Positions 1-7,914 of a stretch of 33,276 bases of DNA are shown here, one piece after another. A program made the position numbers and the translations under genes. Position 1 is the first letter of the stretch; each line of letters begins with the position of its first letter. The stretch lies in assembly GCA_029557535.1 (NCBI GenBank), contig JAKQII010000166.1, positions 1 to 33,276 on the forward strand, read 5' to 3'. The notes below the pieces were generated by a model. That model was given only the letters and a program-made list of their open reading frames with translations, was not told the origin of the DNA and did no database searches. This DNA is from Acidobacteriota bacterium. GTDB taxonomy: Bacteria > Acidobacteriota > Blastocatellia > Pyrinomonadales > Pyrinomonadaceae.

Positions 1-93
<93 letters not shown>

Positions 94-97
94 CTAG

Positions 98-631
98 ATG
101 ATCGACATTGAACAAGATATAAACGACGATCCCGGGTTCATAAAGACGGTGCAAAACGTTTTAGCGTTTTACCTTCGAACCCGCGATCCGAACTACGTTT
201 CGATCATCAAGGTAGATCATTGGTTTGATTTCAAGTGGCGGGAGTTTTCGCACAAGATTTTCGGGGCGTTGGGGATTTGGCGCGAACCTTTGAGAATTCC
301 TCCGTTTCATCCGAATCGGATCGTCGAGGAGTTTCACTTTGAGAAGGATGGCGAACAGTACTACCGGATCGAACGTTATTCGCACATATTTCAGCCATCT
401 TCTGAAAATGCGCAGAGAAAGATTAGAAGAAACCGCGCACTGTACGTTTGGTTTAGCGGTGACACGAAAAGCGGAAACCAAGCGAGTCTGATGATCTATG
501 ACTTCCCCGATGAAACTCAGAACTCGTGGTATGCGTCGTTTCTAAAGGGTTCGCACCGCGCCGATTGGCAGGTTCGAAAAACGGATGGAATCTCAAGAGC
601 CGAACTTGGAATGATGATTTCCGGCACTTGA
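98..631 (+). CDS. Unrecognised 177-aa protein between pheS and pheT
   Basis: I do not recognise a family. The ATG lies 4 bp after the pheS stop, and the TGA overlaps the region where the next gene begins, so it looks co-transcribed with pheS and pheT. The product is soluble in appearance: no signal peptide or membrane segment, rich in aromatic residues (for example DHWFDFKWREF near residues 40-50 and ALYVWFSGD near 113-121), with many Arg and Lys in the middle. The mix of hydrophobic and charged residues looks like a real folded protein rather than a shadow frame. The DNA is visibly more AT-rich than pheT, which hints at different origin. No clear Shine-Dalgarno precedes the ATG, so translation may be coupled to pheS. 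Confidence 0.6.
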   Translation: MIDIEQDINDDPGFIKTVQNVLAFYLRTRDPNYVSIIKVDHWFDFKWREFSHKIFGALGIWREPLRIPPFHPNRIVEEFHFEKDGEQYYRIERYSHIFQPSSENAQRKIRRNRALYVWFSGDTKSGNQASLMIYDFPDETQNSWYASFLKGSHRADWQVRKTDGISRAELGMMISGT

Positions 632-639
632 TTTACGCA

Positions 640-945
640 ATGGGTTGGGCAACGCCGTATATCGCTGAACTCAAAGACGGCCGGACCGTGAAGTTCCGGC
701 CGCGTGGCCATTCGATGAAGGGCAAGATCGAATCGGGCCAGCTTTGCACGGTCGAACCGATCGCCGATATCGGTACGATCGGAACAGGCGACATCGTCCT
801 ATGCAAGGTGAACGGAAGCGATTACTTGCATCTCGTCAAGGCAGTTCAGGGCGCGCGGTTTCAGATCGGAAACAATCGCGGCCGCATAAACGGCTGGATC
901 GGGCCGAACTTGATCTACGGAAAACTCGTGGCGATCGAGGATTAA
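640..945 (+). CDS. Small S24/S26-like peptidase-fold protein without DNA-binding domain
   Basis: From the ATG at 640 the product is 101 aa. It carries a LexA/signal-peptidase-type core: RPRGHSMKGKIESGQ around residues 20-34, where Ser25 sits in the GxSM motif, then GTGDIVLCKV (49-57), and YLHLVKAV (62-69) with Lys68 in the position of the general base. The Ser-Lys spacing of 43 is close to that of LexA-like proteins. There is no helix-turn-helix upstream and no transmembrane anchor, so it is neither a complete repressor nor a membrane leader peptidase. The frame is open upstream to 526 and a TTG at 628 overlaps the previous stop, so the exact start is uncertain. It ends 6 bp before pheT. Substrate unknown. 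Confidence 0.65.
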   Translation: MGWATPYIAELKDGRTVKFRPRGHSMKGKIESGQLCTVEPIADIGTIGTGDIVLCKVNGSDYLHLVKAVQGARFQIGNNRGRINGWIGPNLIYGKLVAIED

Positions 946-951
946 GATTTT

Positions 952-3075
952 ATGTTGATCAGCTATAACTGGCTAAAGGACCTTTGTGACATCGACCTGT
1001 CGCCGCGTGAGGTTGCGGAAATGCTGACGAGCGTCGGAAACGCGGTCGAAGGCATCGAGGAACACGGCGACGATTTCGTCTTCGACATCGATCTGACGTC
1101 GAATCGCGGCGATTGCCTGTCGCACTGGGGCATCGCGCGCGAGATCCGCGCCGCCGCCGCGCTCGGCGACGCTCATTCCAAAGATTCCAAATTCCAAGAT
1201 TCCAGCACGGAATCACAATCTGGAATTCTGGACTCCGGCACCGCTGGGTCTGGAATCCTGGAATCGACTCTCGTGACAATCGAGGCGCCGGAACTGTGTC
1301 ATCGCTTCACCGCGCGCATTATTCGTGGCGTAAGGATCGGTCCATCGCCGGAATGGCTTGTGAAGCGGCTCGAGGCGGTCGGCGAGCGCTCGATCAACAA
1401 TGTCGCCGACATCACCAACTTCGTCATGCACGAACTCGGCAATCCGATGCATTCGTTCGATCTGAACAAATTGAAAGAAAACCGCATCGTCGTCCGCCGC
1501 GCGCGGTCGGGCGACAAGATCAGAACTCTTGACGAGGTCGAACGCGAGCTTGACGAATCGATGCTCATGATCTGCGACGCGGAAAAGCCGGTCGCGGTCG
1601 GCGGCGTGATGGGCGGTTTCGATTCCGGGATCACCGAAGAAACGGCCGACGTGCTGCTTGAAGTCGCCTATTTCAATCGTGATTCAATCCGTCAGACATC
1701 GCGCAAGCTCAAGCTTTCGACCGAGGCCAGCCATCGGTTCGAACGTGGCGTCGATGTCGAAAATCTTATCCGCGCTTCGAACCGCGCGACGGAGTTGATG
1801 TGTGAACTCGCCGGCGGGACGGCCGCGGAGTTCGTTGACGTATACCCGGCAAAACAGGAACGCAAATCGATCGAATCGAACGACATCGAGAACGCCGTCC
1901 GACGCTTAACCGGCCTCGACGTCTCGTCCGAAGAGATCGATCGAATCCTCAAAGCCTTGGGTTTCCAATCGCAAGTCGGAAATCGCAAATCGCAAATGTT
2001 CATCGTTCCCTCCTGGCGTCATGACGTCAGCATCGAGGAAGACCTGGTCGAAGAAGTCGCGCGGATCGTCGGCTACGACAAGATCGGCGAGGAACTTGCG
2101 CCGGCGTACGGCGCGGGCGAATATCAGCCGAATGAGATGCGCAAATTCCATCTGCGGCAGACTCTTGCAAACCTCGGGTTCGACGAGGCGATCTCCTACA
2201 GCTTTATCGATACGAAATATGACGACCGATTCGAACTTGTCGAGGGCCTCGTCGCGCCCGATCTCGACGAGCGTTTCGTGACGCTCCAGGATTCGATCAT
2301 CGAAGGTGCGACACGCATGCGGGCGACGCTGATCCCGGGATTGCTCGAAGCGGTCCGCACGAATCTCAATCATCAACAACGCAACCTTGCGCTGTTCGAG
2401 ATCGGGAAGGTCTTCGCCTCGTCGCCCGAAGAGAACGGACTGCCGATCGAACGCGAATTGTTCGCGCTCGTCGTGACCGGTGGCAAAATCCTGGAGCACA
2501 AGGCTTTGCCGATCGGAGAAACTGATTTTTACGACGCCAAAGGGGCGTTCGAAAGCGCGATGCATGCGATCGATGCTCCATCGCTTTCGTTCGCCGGTTC
2601 GGAAGTTTCGCATCTGCGCTCCGGGCAGTCGGCGGAGATCCTGCTCGATGGAAATCGCGTCGGAACGATCGGTCGGCTTTCGGATGAAATTGCCGGCTCA
2701 TTCAAGTTCCGACAACCGGTGTTCGTGGCTGAGGCCGATCTCGATGCGTTGCTGGCCGCAAAGCCGGATGCGGTCATTTATCGGCCGCTTGCCGTCTATC
2801 CGTCGGTCACGCGCGACGTCTCGTTCGTGATCAAGCGAAGCCTGACGTTTGGCGCGATCCGCGAAGCGATACTTGCGGAAAACTACGAATTGCTCCGTAA
2901 GGTGGAATTTTCGGACCTGTTCGAAGGAAAAGGAATCGCGGGCGACGAACGTTCGCTGACGATCAGGCTCGAATATCGCTCAGATGAGCGGACGCTGGTG
3001 GAGGAAGAGGTCGAATTCGTCCACCAGTCGGTCCTTTCGTCGCTCGAACGGAGATTCGGGATCAAAGTACGGTAA
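952..3075 (+). CDS. pheT: Phenylalanyl-tRNA synthetase beta subunit, short form
   Basis: This 707-aa protein is the beta subunit that, with PheS, charges tRNA-Phe. It has the N-terminal B1 segment (YNWLKDLCDIDLS), the IDLTSNRGDCLSHWGIAREI motif near residues 46-65, the B3/B4 editing region (SINNVADITNFVMHELGNPMHSFD near 147-170), B5 (LTGLDVSSEEIDRILKALGF) and a C-terminal FDX-ACB anticodon-binding domain (YPSVTRDVSFV near 620). Most bacterial PheT are close to 800 aa. This one passes directly from B1 to the SNRGDCLS motif and so lacks the B2/EMAP tRNA-binding domain. Two linkers, residues about 75-105 and 338-349, are encoded by low-complexity repeats also found in spacers of this window. A GAGG about 11 bp upstream precedes the ATG. 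Confidence 0.95.
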   Translation: MLISYNWLKDLCDIDLSPREVAEMLTSVGNAVEGIEEHGDDFVFDIDLTSNRGDCLSHWGIAREIRAAAALGDAHSKDSKFQDSSTESQSGILDSGTAGSGILESTLVTIEAPELCHRFTARIIRGVRIGPSPEWLVKRLEAVGERSINNVADITNFVMHELGNPMHSFDLNKLKENRIVVRRARSGDKIRTLDEVERELDESMLMICDAEKPVAVGGVMGGFDSGITEETADVLLEVAYFNRDSIRQTSRKLKLSTEASHRFERGVDVENLIRASNRATELMCELAGGTAAEFVDVYPAKQERKSIESNDIENAVRRLTGLDVSSEEIDRILKALGFQSQVGNRKSQMFIVPSWRHDVSIEEDLVEEVARIVGYDKIGEELAPAYGAGEYQPNEMRKFHLRQTLANLGFDEAISYSFIDTKYDDRFELVEGLVAPDLDERFVTLQDSIIEGATRMRATLIPGLLEAVRTNLNHQQRNLALFEIGKVFASSPEENGLPIERELFALVVTGGKILEHKALPIGETDFYDAKGAFESAMHAIDAPSLSFAGSEVSHLRSGQSAEILLDGNRVGTIGRLSDEIAGSFKFRQPVFVAEADLDALLAAKPDAVIYRPLAVYPSVTRDVSFVIKRSLTFGAIREAILAENYELLRKVEFSDLFEGKGIAGDERSLTIRLEYRSDERTLVEEEVEFVHQSVLSSLERRFGIKVR
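1174..1267. repeat. TTCCAAGATTCCA-type repeats inside pheT, in frame
   Basis: The stretch 1174-1205 is made of repeated ATTCCA and GATTCCA words. The stretches 1220-1236 and 1249-1267 carry the complementary TGGAAT/TGGACT words, so the whole has an inverted layout. It stays in frame with pheT and encodes a Ser/Asp/Gly-rich linker at residues about 75-105. The same ATTCCAAGATTCCA word occurs in the lon-clpX spacer. Confidence 0.8.
1963..1998. repeat. AATCGCAAATCGCAAA-type repeat inside pheT, in frame
   Basis: Words of the form AATCGCAAATCGCAAAT occupy this stretch of pheT and encode about residues 338-349 (QSQVGNRKSQM), between an ALGF motif and IVPSWRHDV. In other PheT proteins this is a variable turn. 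The same word is repeated in the clpX-clpP spacer around 12405-12441. Confidence 0.75.
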
Positions 3076-3076
3076 A

Positions 3077-3262
3077 AGTAGACGGTAGTCAGTAGGCCGT
3101 AGAGGGTAGGCGTACAATTGTCGTTGGAAGTCGACGGAAAGCGTTCTTTTCATTAGCGGCCACGCGCGAATCGAAAAGCTCTGATGTAATCGGTAAAGTC
3201 TGGCTGTTTGAGCGGTGACAACACTCCAGCTACCGTCTCCGGTCTACTGACTACCGTCTACT
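3077..3262. repeat. 186-bp spacer element with perfect 19-bp inverted ends
   Basis: The left end AGTAGACGGTAGTCAGTAG (3077-3095) is perfectly complementary to 3244-3262. Further imperfect complementarity continues inward (GGCCGTAGAGGGTAGG against AGCTACCGTCTCCGG). The element begins 2 bp after the pheT stop codon. It encodes no protein. The ends match those of the argR-argG spacer element at most positions, so it belongs to a dispersed family. Confidence 0.85.
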
Positions 3263-3337
3263 GAAAGATTGACTACAGGCCGAAAACTTAACATAATCGA
3301 AACGCAACACCACCCCAAACTTTACTTGGAGAATTTA

Positions 3338-3619
3338 ATGAACGGTCTCGCAGGAATGGAGAAATTTTCGCATCTCGAAGACAAGATTTACCTCACCATC
3401 GAGAATGTTAAGAAGATTCGCGACGAGAAGGACAAGCTCGAGAACGAACTGCGATCGCTGCGCCATGAGGTCAGCAGTCTATTGTCTGAAAAAAGCAGGC
3501 TCGAAATGAAGATCGAGGACCTGCTCTCAGAACGCGACGCCATCCAACTGAAGGTCGAAGCGATGCTCGACGCGATCACGATTATTGAACCCGATGTCGC
3601 CGAGGCTCTCGGCCGTTAA
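3338..3619 (+). CDS. Coiled-coil protein, ZapB-like, upstream of zapA
   Basis: The chosen ATG at 3338 has a good GGAG six bases upstream; an upstream in-frame start at 3269 has none and would add residues with no coiled-coil character. The 93-aa product is almost entirely a coiled coil from about residue 12 to 75, rich in Glu, Lys, Leu and Arg in heptads, with no membrane segment. It lies 35 bp before zapA (counted to its GTG). Small coiled-coil proteins of the ZapB kind assist FtsZ ring assembly through ZapA. Position and shape suggest that role, but coiled coils align too easily for sequence alone to settle it. Confidence 0.65.
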   Translation: MNGLAGMEKFSHLEDKIYLTIENVKKIRDEKDKLENELRSLRHEVSSLLSEKSRLEMKIEDLLSERDAIQLKVEAMLDAITIIEPDVAEALGR

Positions 3620-3654
3620 TCCCAAAACTTGGAAGAATGAGAGGTGGAACCGAA

Positions 3655-3978
3655 GTGACCGAACAATCGATCCGAGTAGAGATCTATAACCAGACCTATA
3701 ACATCCGGTCGGACGGCGATAACGATTACATCATGCGCCTCGCCGAGTATGTCGACGGCAAAATGCGCGAGATCTCGTCGGGCACGCTCACCGTCGACTC
3801 GCTCAAAGTCGCGATCCTGGCGGCGCTGCATATCGCCGACGAATTCCATCAATTGAAAAACCTTCAGGAAGCGACCGACGCTCAGATCGCCGTCCGCAGC
3901 GCCGAAATGACCGAAATGCTCGACCACATCTTCAAGCAGAAGGACATTAAGCCCCAGGAAGTCGAGACCGAACAATAG
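3655..3978 (+). CDS. zapA: Cell division protein ZapA
   Basis: The 107-aa product has the ZapA layout: an N-terminal beta-rich head (SIRVEIYNQTYNIRSDGDNDYIMRLAEYVDGKM) followed by a helical and coiled-coil tail (DSLKVAILAALHIADEFHQL). ZapA bundles FtsZ filaments and promotes Z-ring stability. The GTG at 3655 is preferred over the ATG at 3637 because GAGGTGG sits 7 bases upstream of it. The gene follows the ZapB-like coiled coil and precedes a probable 6S RNA, an order shared with the zapA-ssrS arrangement of many bacteria. The stop codon TAG overlaps the start of a spacer repeat. Confidence 0.88.
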   Translation: MTEQSIRVEIYNQTYNIRSDGDNDYIMRLAEYVDGKMREISSGTLTVDSLKVAILAALHIADEFHQLKNLQEATDAQIAVRSAEMTEMLDHIFKQKDIKPQEVETEQ

Positions 3979-4009
3979 TCAGAACCGGGAGCGGGTAACG
4001 ACCGGCACG
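3976..4009 (+). repeat. Single copy of the TCAGAACCGGGAGCG repeat after zapA
   Basis: Starting at the zapA stop codon, TAGTCAGAACCGGGAGCG followed by GGTAACGAC closely repeats the sequence that starts at the ymdB stop codon (5264 onward). No clear inverted partner is visible before the 6S RNA region, so this may be a half element. Confidence 0.7.
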
Positions 4010-4165
4010 TTTAAGTGGCAGGGGCAATCGTTTTGCGACCGGGTTCAACAAGTTGGGGACTTGGATGAAATAGCTTCAATTACGGAACGCTCCGACGGAG
4101 ATCAACCTCAAGACCATTTCACCCTTTCGCCTTTTTACTTTTTCCTTTTGCCTTTCCCAGCGTGT

Positions 4166-4171
4166 TATAAT
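4166..4171 (+). promoter_or_regulatory. TATAAT -10 box of the probable 6S RNA
   Basis: A perfect TATAAT lies about 7 bases before the inferred RNA start. The -35 region is a T/C-rich stretch (TTTCCT at 4141-4146, about 19 bp spacing) and is only a weak match. Confidence 0.5.
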
Positions 4172-4176
4172 CTTCT

Positions 4177-4373
4177 CCAGCGGAAGAACTCCACTGCGGG
4201 GTTCGTGACCAGACGACATAATAATTGAGCCAACATTAATTGATCGGGAAGCTGATGCCCGTTTCAGTGCAGTCTTCTACGATGGAGATCTGCCGGAGAA
4301 TCAGGCTCGTTGCGTTCGGAAACGATCGCACTAGGTTACCCACCTGTAGAATACAGGTTCAATTTTTCCGTCT
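4177..4373 (+). ncRNA. ssrS: Probable 6S RNA
   Basis: The non-coding stretch between zapA and ymdB begins just after a TATAAT box. CGGAAGAAC (4181-4189) can pair with GTTC...TTCCG (4357-4370) with a bulge as a closing stem, and GTGACC (4205-4210) pairs with GGTTAC (4334-4339). The left strand CTGCGGGGTTCGTGACC and the right strand AGGTTACCCACCTGTAG resemble the conserved strands flanking the open bubble of 6S RNA. Location next to zapA is the classic ssrS locus. 6S RNA mimics an open promoter and binds housekeeping RNA polymerase in slow growth. Ends are approximate; I could not fold it or run a covariance model. Confidence 0.65.
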
Positions 4374-4477
4374 GAACGGCCATCGTGGTACTCTTCCGTT
4401 GATAGAATAGTAGACCCTATATAGTTCCCAAGAGTGAAGCTGCTCTTGGATTTTTGTTTTTTTCGGGGATTCAGTTT

Positions 4478-5266
4478 GTGAAAGTTCTCATGATCGGTGA
4501 TGTCGTCGCCCGTCCGGGACGCCGGATCGTTTTGGACAGACTCACCGGAATACGAAAGGAATTCGGGATCGATATCGCCACGCTCAACGCCGAGAACGTC
4601 GCGGGTGGATTTTCGATAACTCCGCCGATCGCCGACGAACTGTTCGCGGCCGGAATCGACGTCATGACGTCCGGAAATCATATCTTCGACAAGCCGGAGA
4701 TCATTCCCTACATCGAAAAGAATCCGAGATTGCTGCGCCCCGCGAATTATCCGCCGTCGACGCCGGGTCACGGGCTTTTCGTCGGCGAGGTCAACGGATT
4801 CCGCATTGCGGTTCTGAACGTCATGGGGCGCCTTTTCATGCCGCCATCCGACGATCCCTTCCGGGCCGCGAACGATTGCGTACGGGCGATACCCGATGAC
4901 GTCCGGATCCGGCTTGTGGACATGCATTCGGAAGCGACAAGCGAAAAATACGCGATGGGCTGGTATCTCAACGGTCGAGTATCGGCCGTCGTCGGGACCC
5001 ATACCCACGTCCAGACCGCCGACGAACGCATCCTCGACAAAGGAACTGCCTATATTACTGATCTTGGAATGACCGGAAGCTACGCCGGCGTGATCGGCAT
5101 GGAAAAATCGGGCGTGATCGAACGATTTACAAAACACCCGGCACCGCGGGCGGAGCATTCAAAAGGCGACGCCTGGCTGTGCGCCGTGGTCATCGACATC
5201 GACGAGGAGACCGGTCGCGCCCGTTCGATCGAACGGCTGAAGATCACCGAGGAAGATTGGACTTAG
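4478..5266 (+). CDS. YmdB-family metallophosphoesterase (cyclic-nucleotide phosphodiesterase)
   Basis: The GTG at 4478 has GGGGAT 7-8 bases upstream and gives 262 aa, the usual family length. Metal-site motifs of the YmdB/TIGR00282 family are in place: [11 protein letters not shown] (Asp8), NAENVAGG (Glu39, Asn40), SGNHIFDK (Asn67), MHSEATSEK (His150) and [10 protein letters not shown] (His175, His177). Characterised members are binuclear-metal phosphodiesterases acting on 2',3'-cyclic nucleotides and affect biofilm and RNA turnover. In many bacteria the gene follows zapA and rny; here no rny is present between them and the 6S RNA occupies the gap. The TAG stop overlaps a spacer repeat. Confidence 0.88.
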   Translation: MKVLMIGDVVARPGRRIVLDRLTGIRKEFGIDIATLNAENVAGGFSITPPIADELFAAGIDVMTSGNHIFDKPEIIPYIEKNPRLLRPANYPPSTPGHGLFVGEVNGFRIAVLNVMGRLFMPPSDDPFRAANDCVRAIPDDVRIRLVDMHSEATSEKYAMGWYLNGRVSAVVGTHTHVQTADERILDKGTAYITDLGMTGSYAGVIGMEKSGVIERFTKHPAPRAEHSKGDAWLCAVVIDIDEETGRARSIERLKITEEDWT

Positions 5267-5401
5267 TCAGAACCGGGAGCGGTAGCGACGGGCAAATAAG
5301 CTTCACACAGACATGTGATGATTGGCCGTGGCAGTCGGAACACGGTAGTTGACTTGGTCTTTTGGTTCGGTTTTTCGGTCGCTATCGCTCCCGGATCTGA
5401 C
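5266..5401. repeat. 136-bp spacer element with imperfect 24-bp inverted ends
   Basis: The left end reads GTCAGAACCGGGAGCGGTAG and continues with CGAC (5266-5289). Its complement appears at 5378-5401 with two mismatches. The element starts on the last base of the ymdB stop codon and lies between ymdB and the convergent rho. The left end is shared with 3978-4002 after zapA. Confidence 0.82.
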
Positions 5402-5477
5402 ATTCTCAGCAACTGAAATGGGATCGCAGATTTGATCAATCCGCAATCCCAATTCCGCATTCGCGATTCCAAATGGA

Positions 5478-6887
5478 CTAGCTTTGCATCGAAGCGAGGA
5501 ACTCGGCGTTTGATTTGGTCTTGCCGAGACGTTCGAGGACGACTTCCATCTGCTCGACCGGCGACAGCGGGTTGAGAACCCGGCGCATCACCCAAACGCG
5601 CGCCAGATCTTCCTTGCCGATGAGCAATTCTTCCTTACGCGTACCCGATCGTTGAAGATCGATCGACGGGAACAGTCGTTTATCCGAAAGACGACGGTCA
5701 AGGTGGATTTCCGAGTTACCGGTTCCCTTGAACTCTTCGAAAATGACATCGTCCATTCGCGATCCGGTGTCGATCAGCGCCGTTGCGATGATCGTCAGCG
5801 ATCCGCCTTCCTCGATATTGCGCGCCGCGCCGAAGAATCGTTTCGGACGCTGGAGCGCGTTCGAATCGATTCCGCCCGAAAGGATCTTGCCCGACGGCGG
5901 AACGACCGCGTTGTGCGCACGCGCGAGGCGAGTGATCGAATCGAGCAGAATAACGACATCGCGTTTGTGCTCGACAAGGCGCTTGGCCTTTTCGATCACC
6001 ATATCGGCGACCTGCACGTGACGCGTCGGCGGTTCGTCGAAGGTCGAAGAAATGACCTCGCCTTTGACCGAACGCTGCATGTCGGTGACTTCTTCCGGCC
6101 GCTCGTCGATCAAAAGAACGATCAGCGTCACTTCCGGATGATTCTCCGTGATCGAATTCGCGATCGTCTGGAGAAGCATCGTCTTTCCGGTTCGCGGCGG
6201 AGCGACGATCAACGCGCGCTGGCCTTTTCCGACCGGGGTGACAAGATCGATGACGCGCGCCGAGATATTGTCGGTCGTCGTCTCCATTTTGAGCTGCTCG
6301 TCCGGATAAAGCGGCGTCAGGTTGTCGAAGAATACCTTCTCGCGAGCCTGTTCCGGCGCCTCGAAGTTGATCGCTTCGACCTTGATCAGCGCGAAGTATC
6401 GTTCACCTTCCTTCGGCGGACGGATCTGGCCCGAGATCGTGTCTCCGGTCCGGAGATCGAATTTGCGGATCTGCGACGGACTGACGTAAATGTCGTCCGG
6501 ACCCGGGAGATAGTTGTATTCCGGCGCGCGCAGAAAGCCGAAGCCGTCCGGCAACGTTTCGAGTACGCCTTCCGAGAAAATAAAGCCGCTCTTTTCGGTC
6601 TGCGCCGCCAATACCTTGAAAATGAGTTCTTGCTTGCGCATGCCCGAAGCGCCTTCAACCCCCATTTCCTTTGCGATGTGCGTGAGCTCAGAGATCGACA
6701 TGTCCTTGAGGTCGGTCAGATCCAGGCTCGAACCCGAGGAGACGACCGGTTCGCTGCGGCCTTCCGATGCCGCTGCCGGTTTCTCGTCGGCTTGCATGTC
6801 CTGTGATTCTTCGGGTGCGCCGTTGGAATCAGACTCGTCTGAGCGACTCCGTTTGGTCACCTTCGGTTTTGCTAATTTGGCTGCCAT
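5478..6887 (-). CDS. rho: Transcription termination factor Rho
   Basis: The 469-aa protein is a hexameric RNA helicase that ends transcription of untranslated RNA. Residues 1-55 form a charged Ser/Glu-rich extension. A Rho N-terminal helical domain follows ([18 protein letters not shown] near 59-76), then the cold-shock RNA-binding domain ([20 protein letters not shown] near 107-126), the Walker A APPRTGKT (229-236), Walker [10 protein letters not shown] (258-266), the [10 protein letters not shown] segment and the [12 protein letters not shown] region near the C terminus. It is transcribed after engB. The N-terminal extension is longer than in E. coli Rho (419 aa), as in many other phyla. 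Confidence 0.97.
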   Translation of the reverse strand: MAAKLAKPKVTKRSRSDESDSNGAPEESQDMQADEKPAAASEGRSEPVVSSGSSLDLTDLKDMSISELTHIAKEMGVEGASGMRKQELIFKVLAAQTEKSGFIFSEGVLETLPDGFGFLRAPEYNYLPGPDDIYVSPSQIRKFDLRTGDTISGQIRPPKEGERYFALIKVEAINFEAPEQAREKVFFDNLTPLYPDEQLKMETTTDNISARVIDLVTPVGKGQRALIVAPPRTGKTMLLQTIANSITENHPEVTLIVLLIDERPEEVTDMQRSVKGEVISSTFDEPPTRHVQVADMVIEKAKRLVEHKRDVVILLDSITRLARAHNAVVPPSGKILSGGIDSNALQRPKRFFGAARNIEEGGSLTIIATALIDTGSRMDDVIFEEFKGTGNSEIHLDRRLSDKRLFPSIDLQRSGTRKEELLIGKEDLARVWVMRRVLNPLSPVEQMEVVLERLGKTKSNAEFLASMQS

Positions 6888-7120
6888 GTTGTTTTTTCCG
6901 TTTGTTTAATTGGGTAGTTAAGTTGTAGTAAAGAAGAGATTTGGGATTCCGCGCAGACAAGTCACATTTCCGACTGATTTGAACCGCTAAACTCGTGGAG
7001 ATTGTTGTCTGGAAAGTTCAGAATTCGTGCTTCAAGCTCTCGAGCTTTCGCAAAAAACCCTTGAGTTATCTTGGAATGGTTAATTATTACAGAGGAGTAA
7101 CTTAAAAATCAACCCGTTTT

Positions 7121-7702
7121 TCAAAATTTGGCCAAAGATTTTTCAATCTCGCTCCAGACCTCGTCGCGGCCCTTTGCGGTCTGTGCCGAATACGCGATCA
7201 CATTTGATTCCGGCAGTTCATCCTTGATGCCGCGAATGGACTTCACCAGCGTGTTGCTCGAGAGCTTGTCCGATTTCGTTGCCACGACGATCGAGTTCTT
7301 CCCGTGAATTTTGAGCCATTCGTTGAGGTTCAGATCAAGTTCCGTGGGCTTGTGACGCGAATCGACTAATTGAATAAATAGCACAAGTTCTTTGCGGTTG
7401 GCAAGATATTCTTCCGCCATCTTGCCCCAGTCCTTGCGCATCGTTTTCGAGACACGGGCGTATCCGTACCCCGGCAGATCGGCAAAATAGAACGCGTCGT
7501 TGATGAGAAAAAAGTTGATCGATTGCGTCCGTCCGGGCGTGTTCGACGTCCGCGCGAGCCCTTTCCGCTGGAGCAGCGAATTGATGAGACTCGATTTGCC
7601 TACGTTCGAACGCCCGAGAAACGCGATCTCGGGCCGGCCGTCGGTGACCCAGTGCGAACGCTCGAAGGCGCTTTTCACGAATTCGGCTGAGGTGATCTTC
7701 AC
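7121..7702 (-). CDS. engB: Ribosome-biogenesis GTPase EngB/YsxC
   Basis: The 193-aa protein has the short TRAFAC GTPase form of EngB: G1 GRSNVGKS (30-37), G2 within TPGRTQSINFF (55-65), G3 DLPGYG (75-80) and G4 TKSD (142-145). Members help late assembly of the large ribosomal subunit and are usually essential. The neighbour upstream on the same strand is lon, with 212 bp between, the same lon-engB adjacency seen in many bacteria. The 233 bp downstream, before rho, show no gene or convincing terminator. Confidence 0.95.
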   Translation of the reverse strand: MKITSAEFVKSAFERSHWVTDGRPEIAFLGRSNVGKSSLINSLLQRKGLARTSNTPGRTQSINFFLINDAFYFADLPGYGYARVSKTMRKDWGKMAEEYLANRKELVLFIQLVDSRHKPTELDLNLNEWLKIHGKNSIVVATKSDKLSSNTLVKSIRGIKDELPESNVIAYSAQTAKGRDEVWSEIEKSLAKF

Positions 7703-7914
7703 AGATGATTATTCTTGGGGGCGGCGCGGAGTGATGTCAAACGGGGACGGTCATTGCAATCTGAAATCACCAATGTATTCAGCGAGCGACGCGATTGAAA
7801 GGCAATCGGGGCCACGAGTTCCGAATCGCCGGCCACAATGCGGCGGAGCGAATGGAAAGGACACGAACAGACCCGGTCATTCGTGCCCTTCGATCAATCG
7901 CAGATCGCGGCCGC

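Noticed and set aside
640-945. Prophage remnant (LexA/CI-like repressor)
   Set aside because: There are no other phage genes, and the small gene is neatly fitted between its neighbours with an intact Ser-Lys pair.
5652-6806. 384-codon open frame antisense to rho
   Set aside because: Highly Arg/Asp-rich shadow of a GC-rich gene; the minus-strand Rho is certain.
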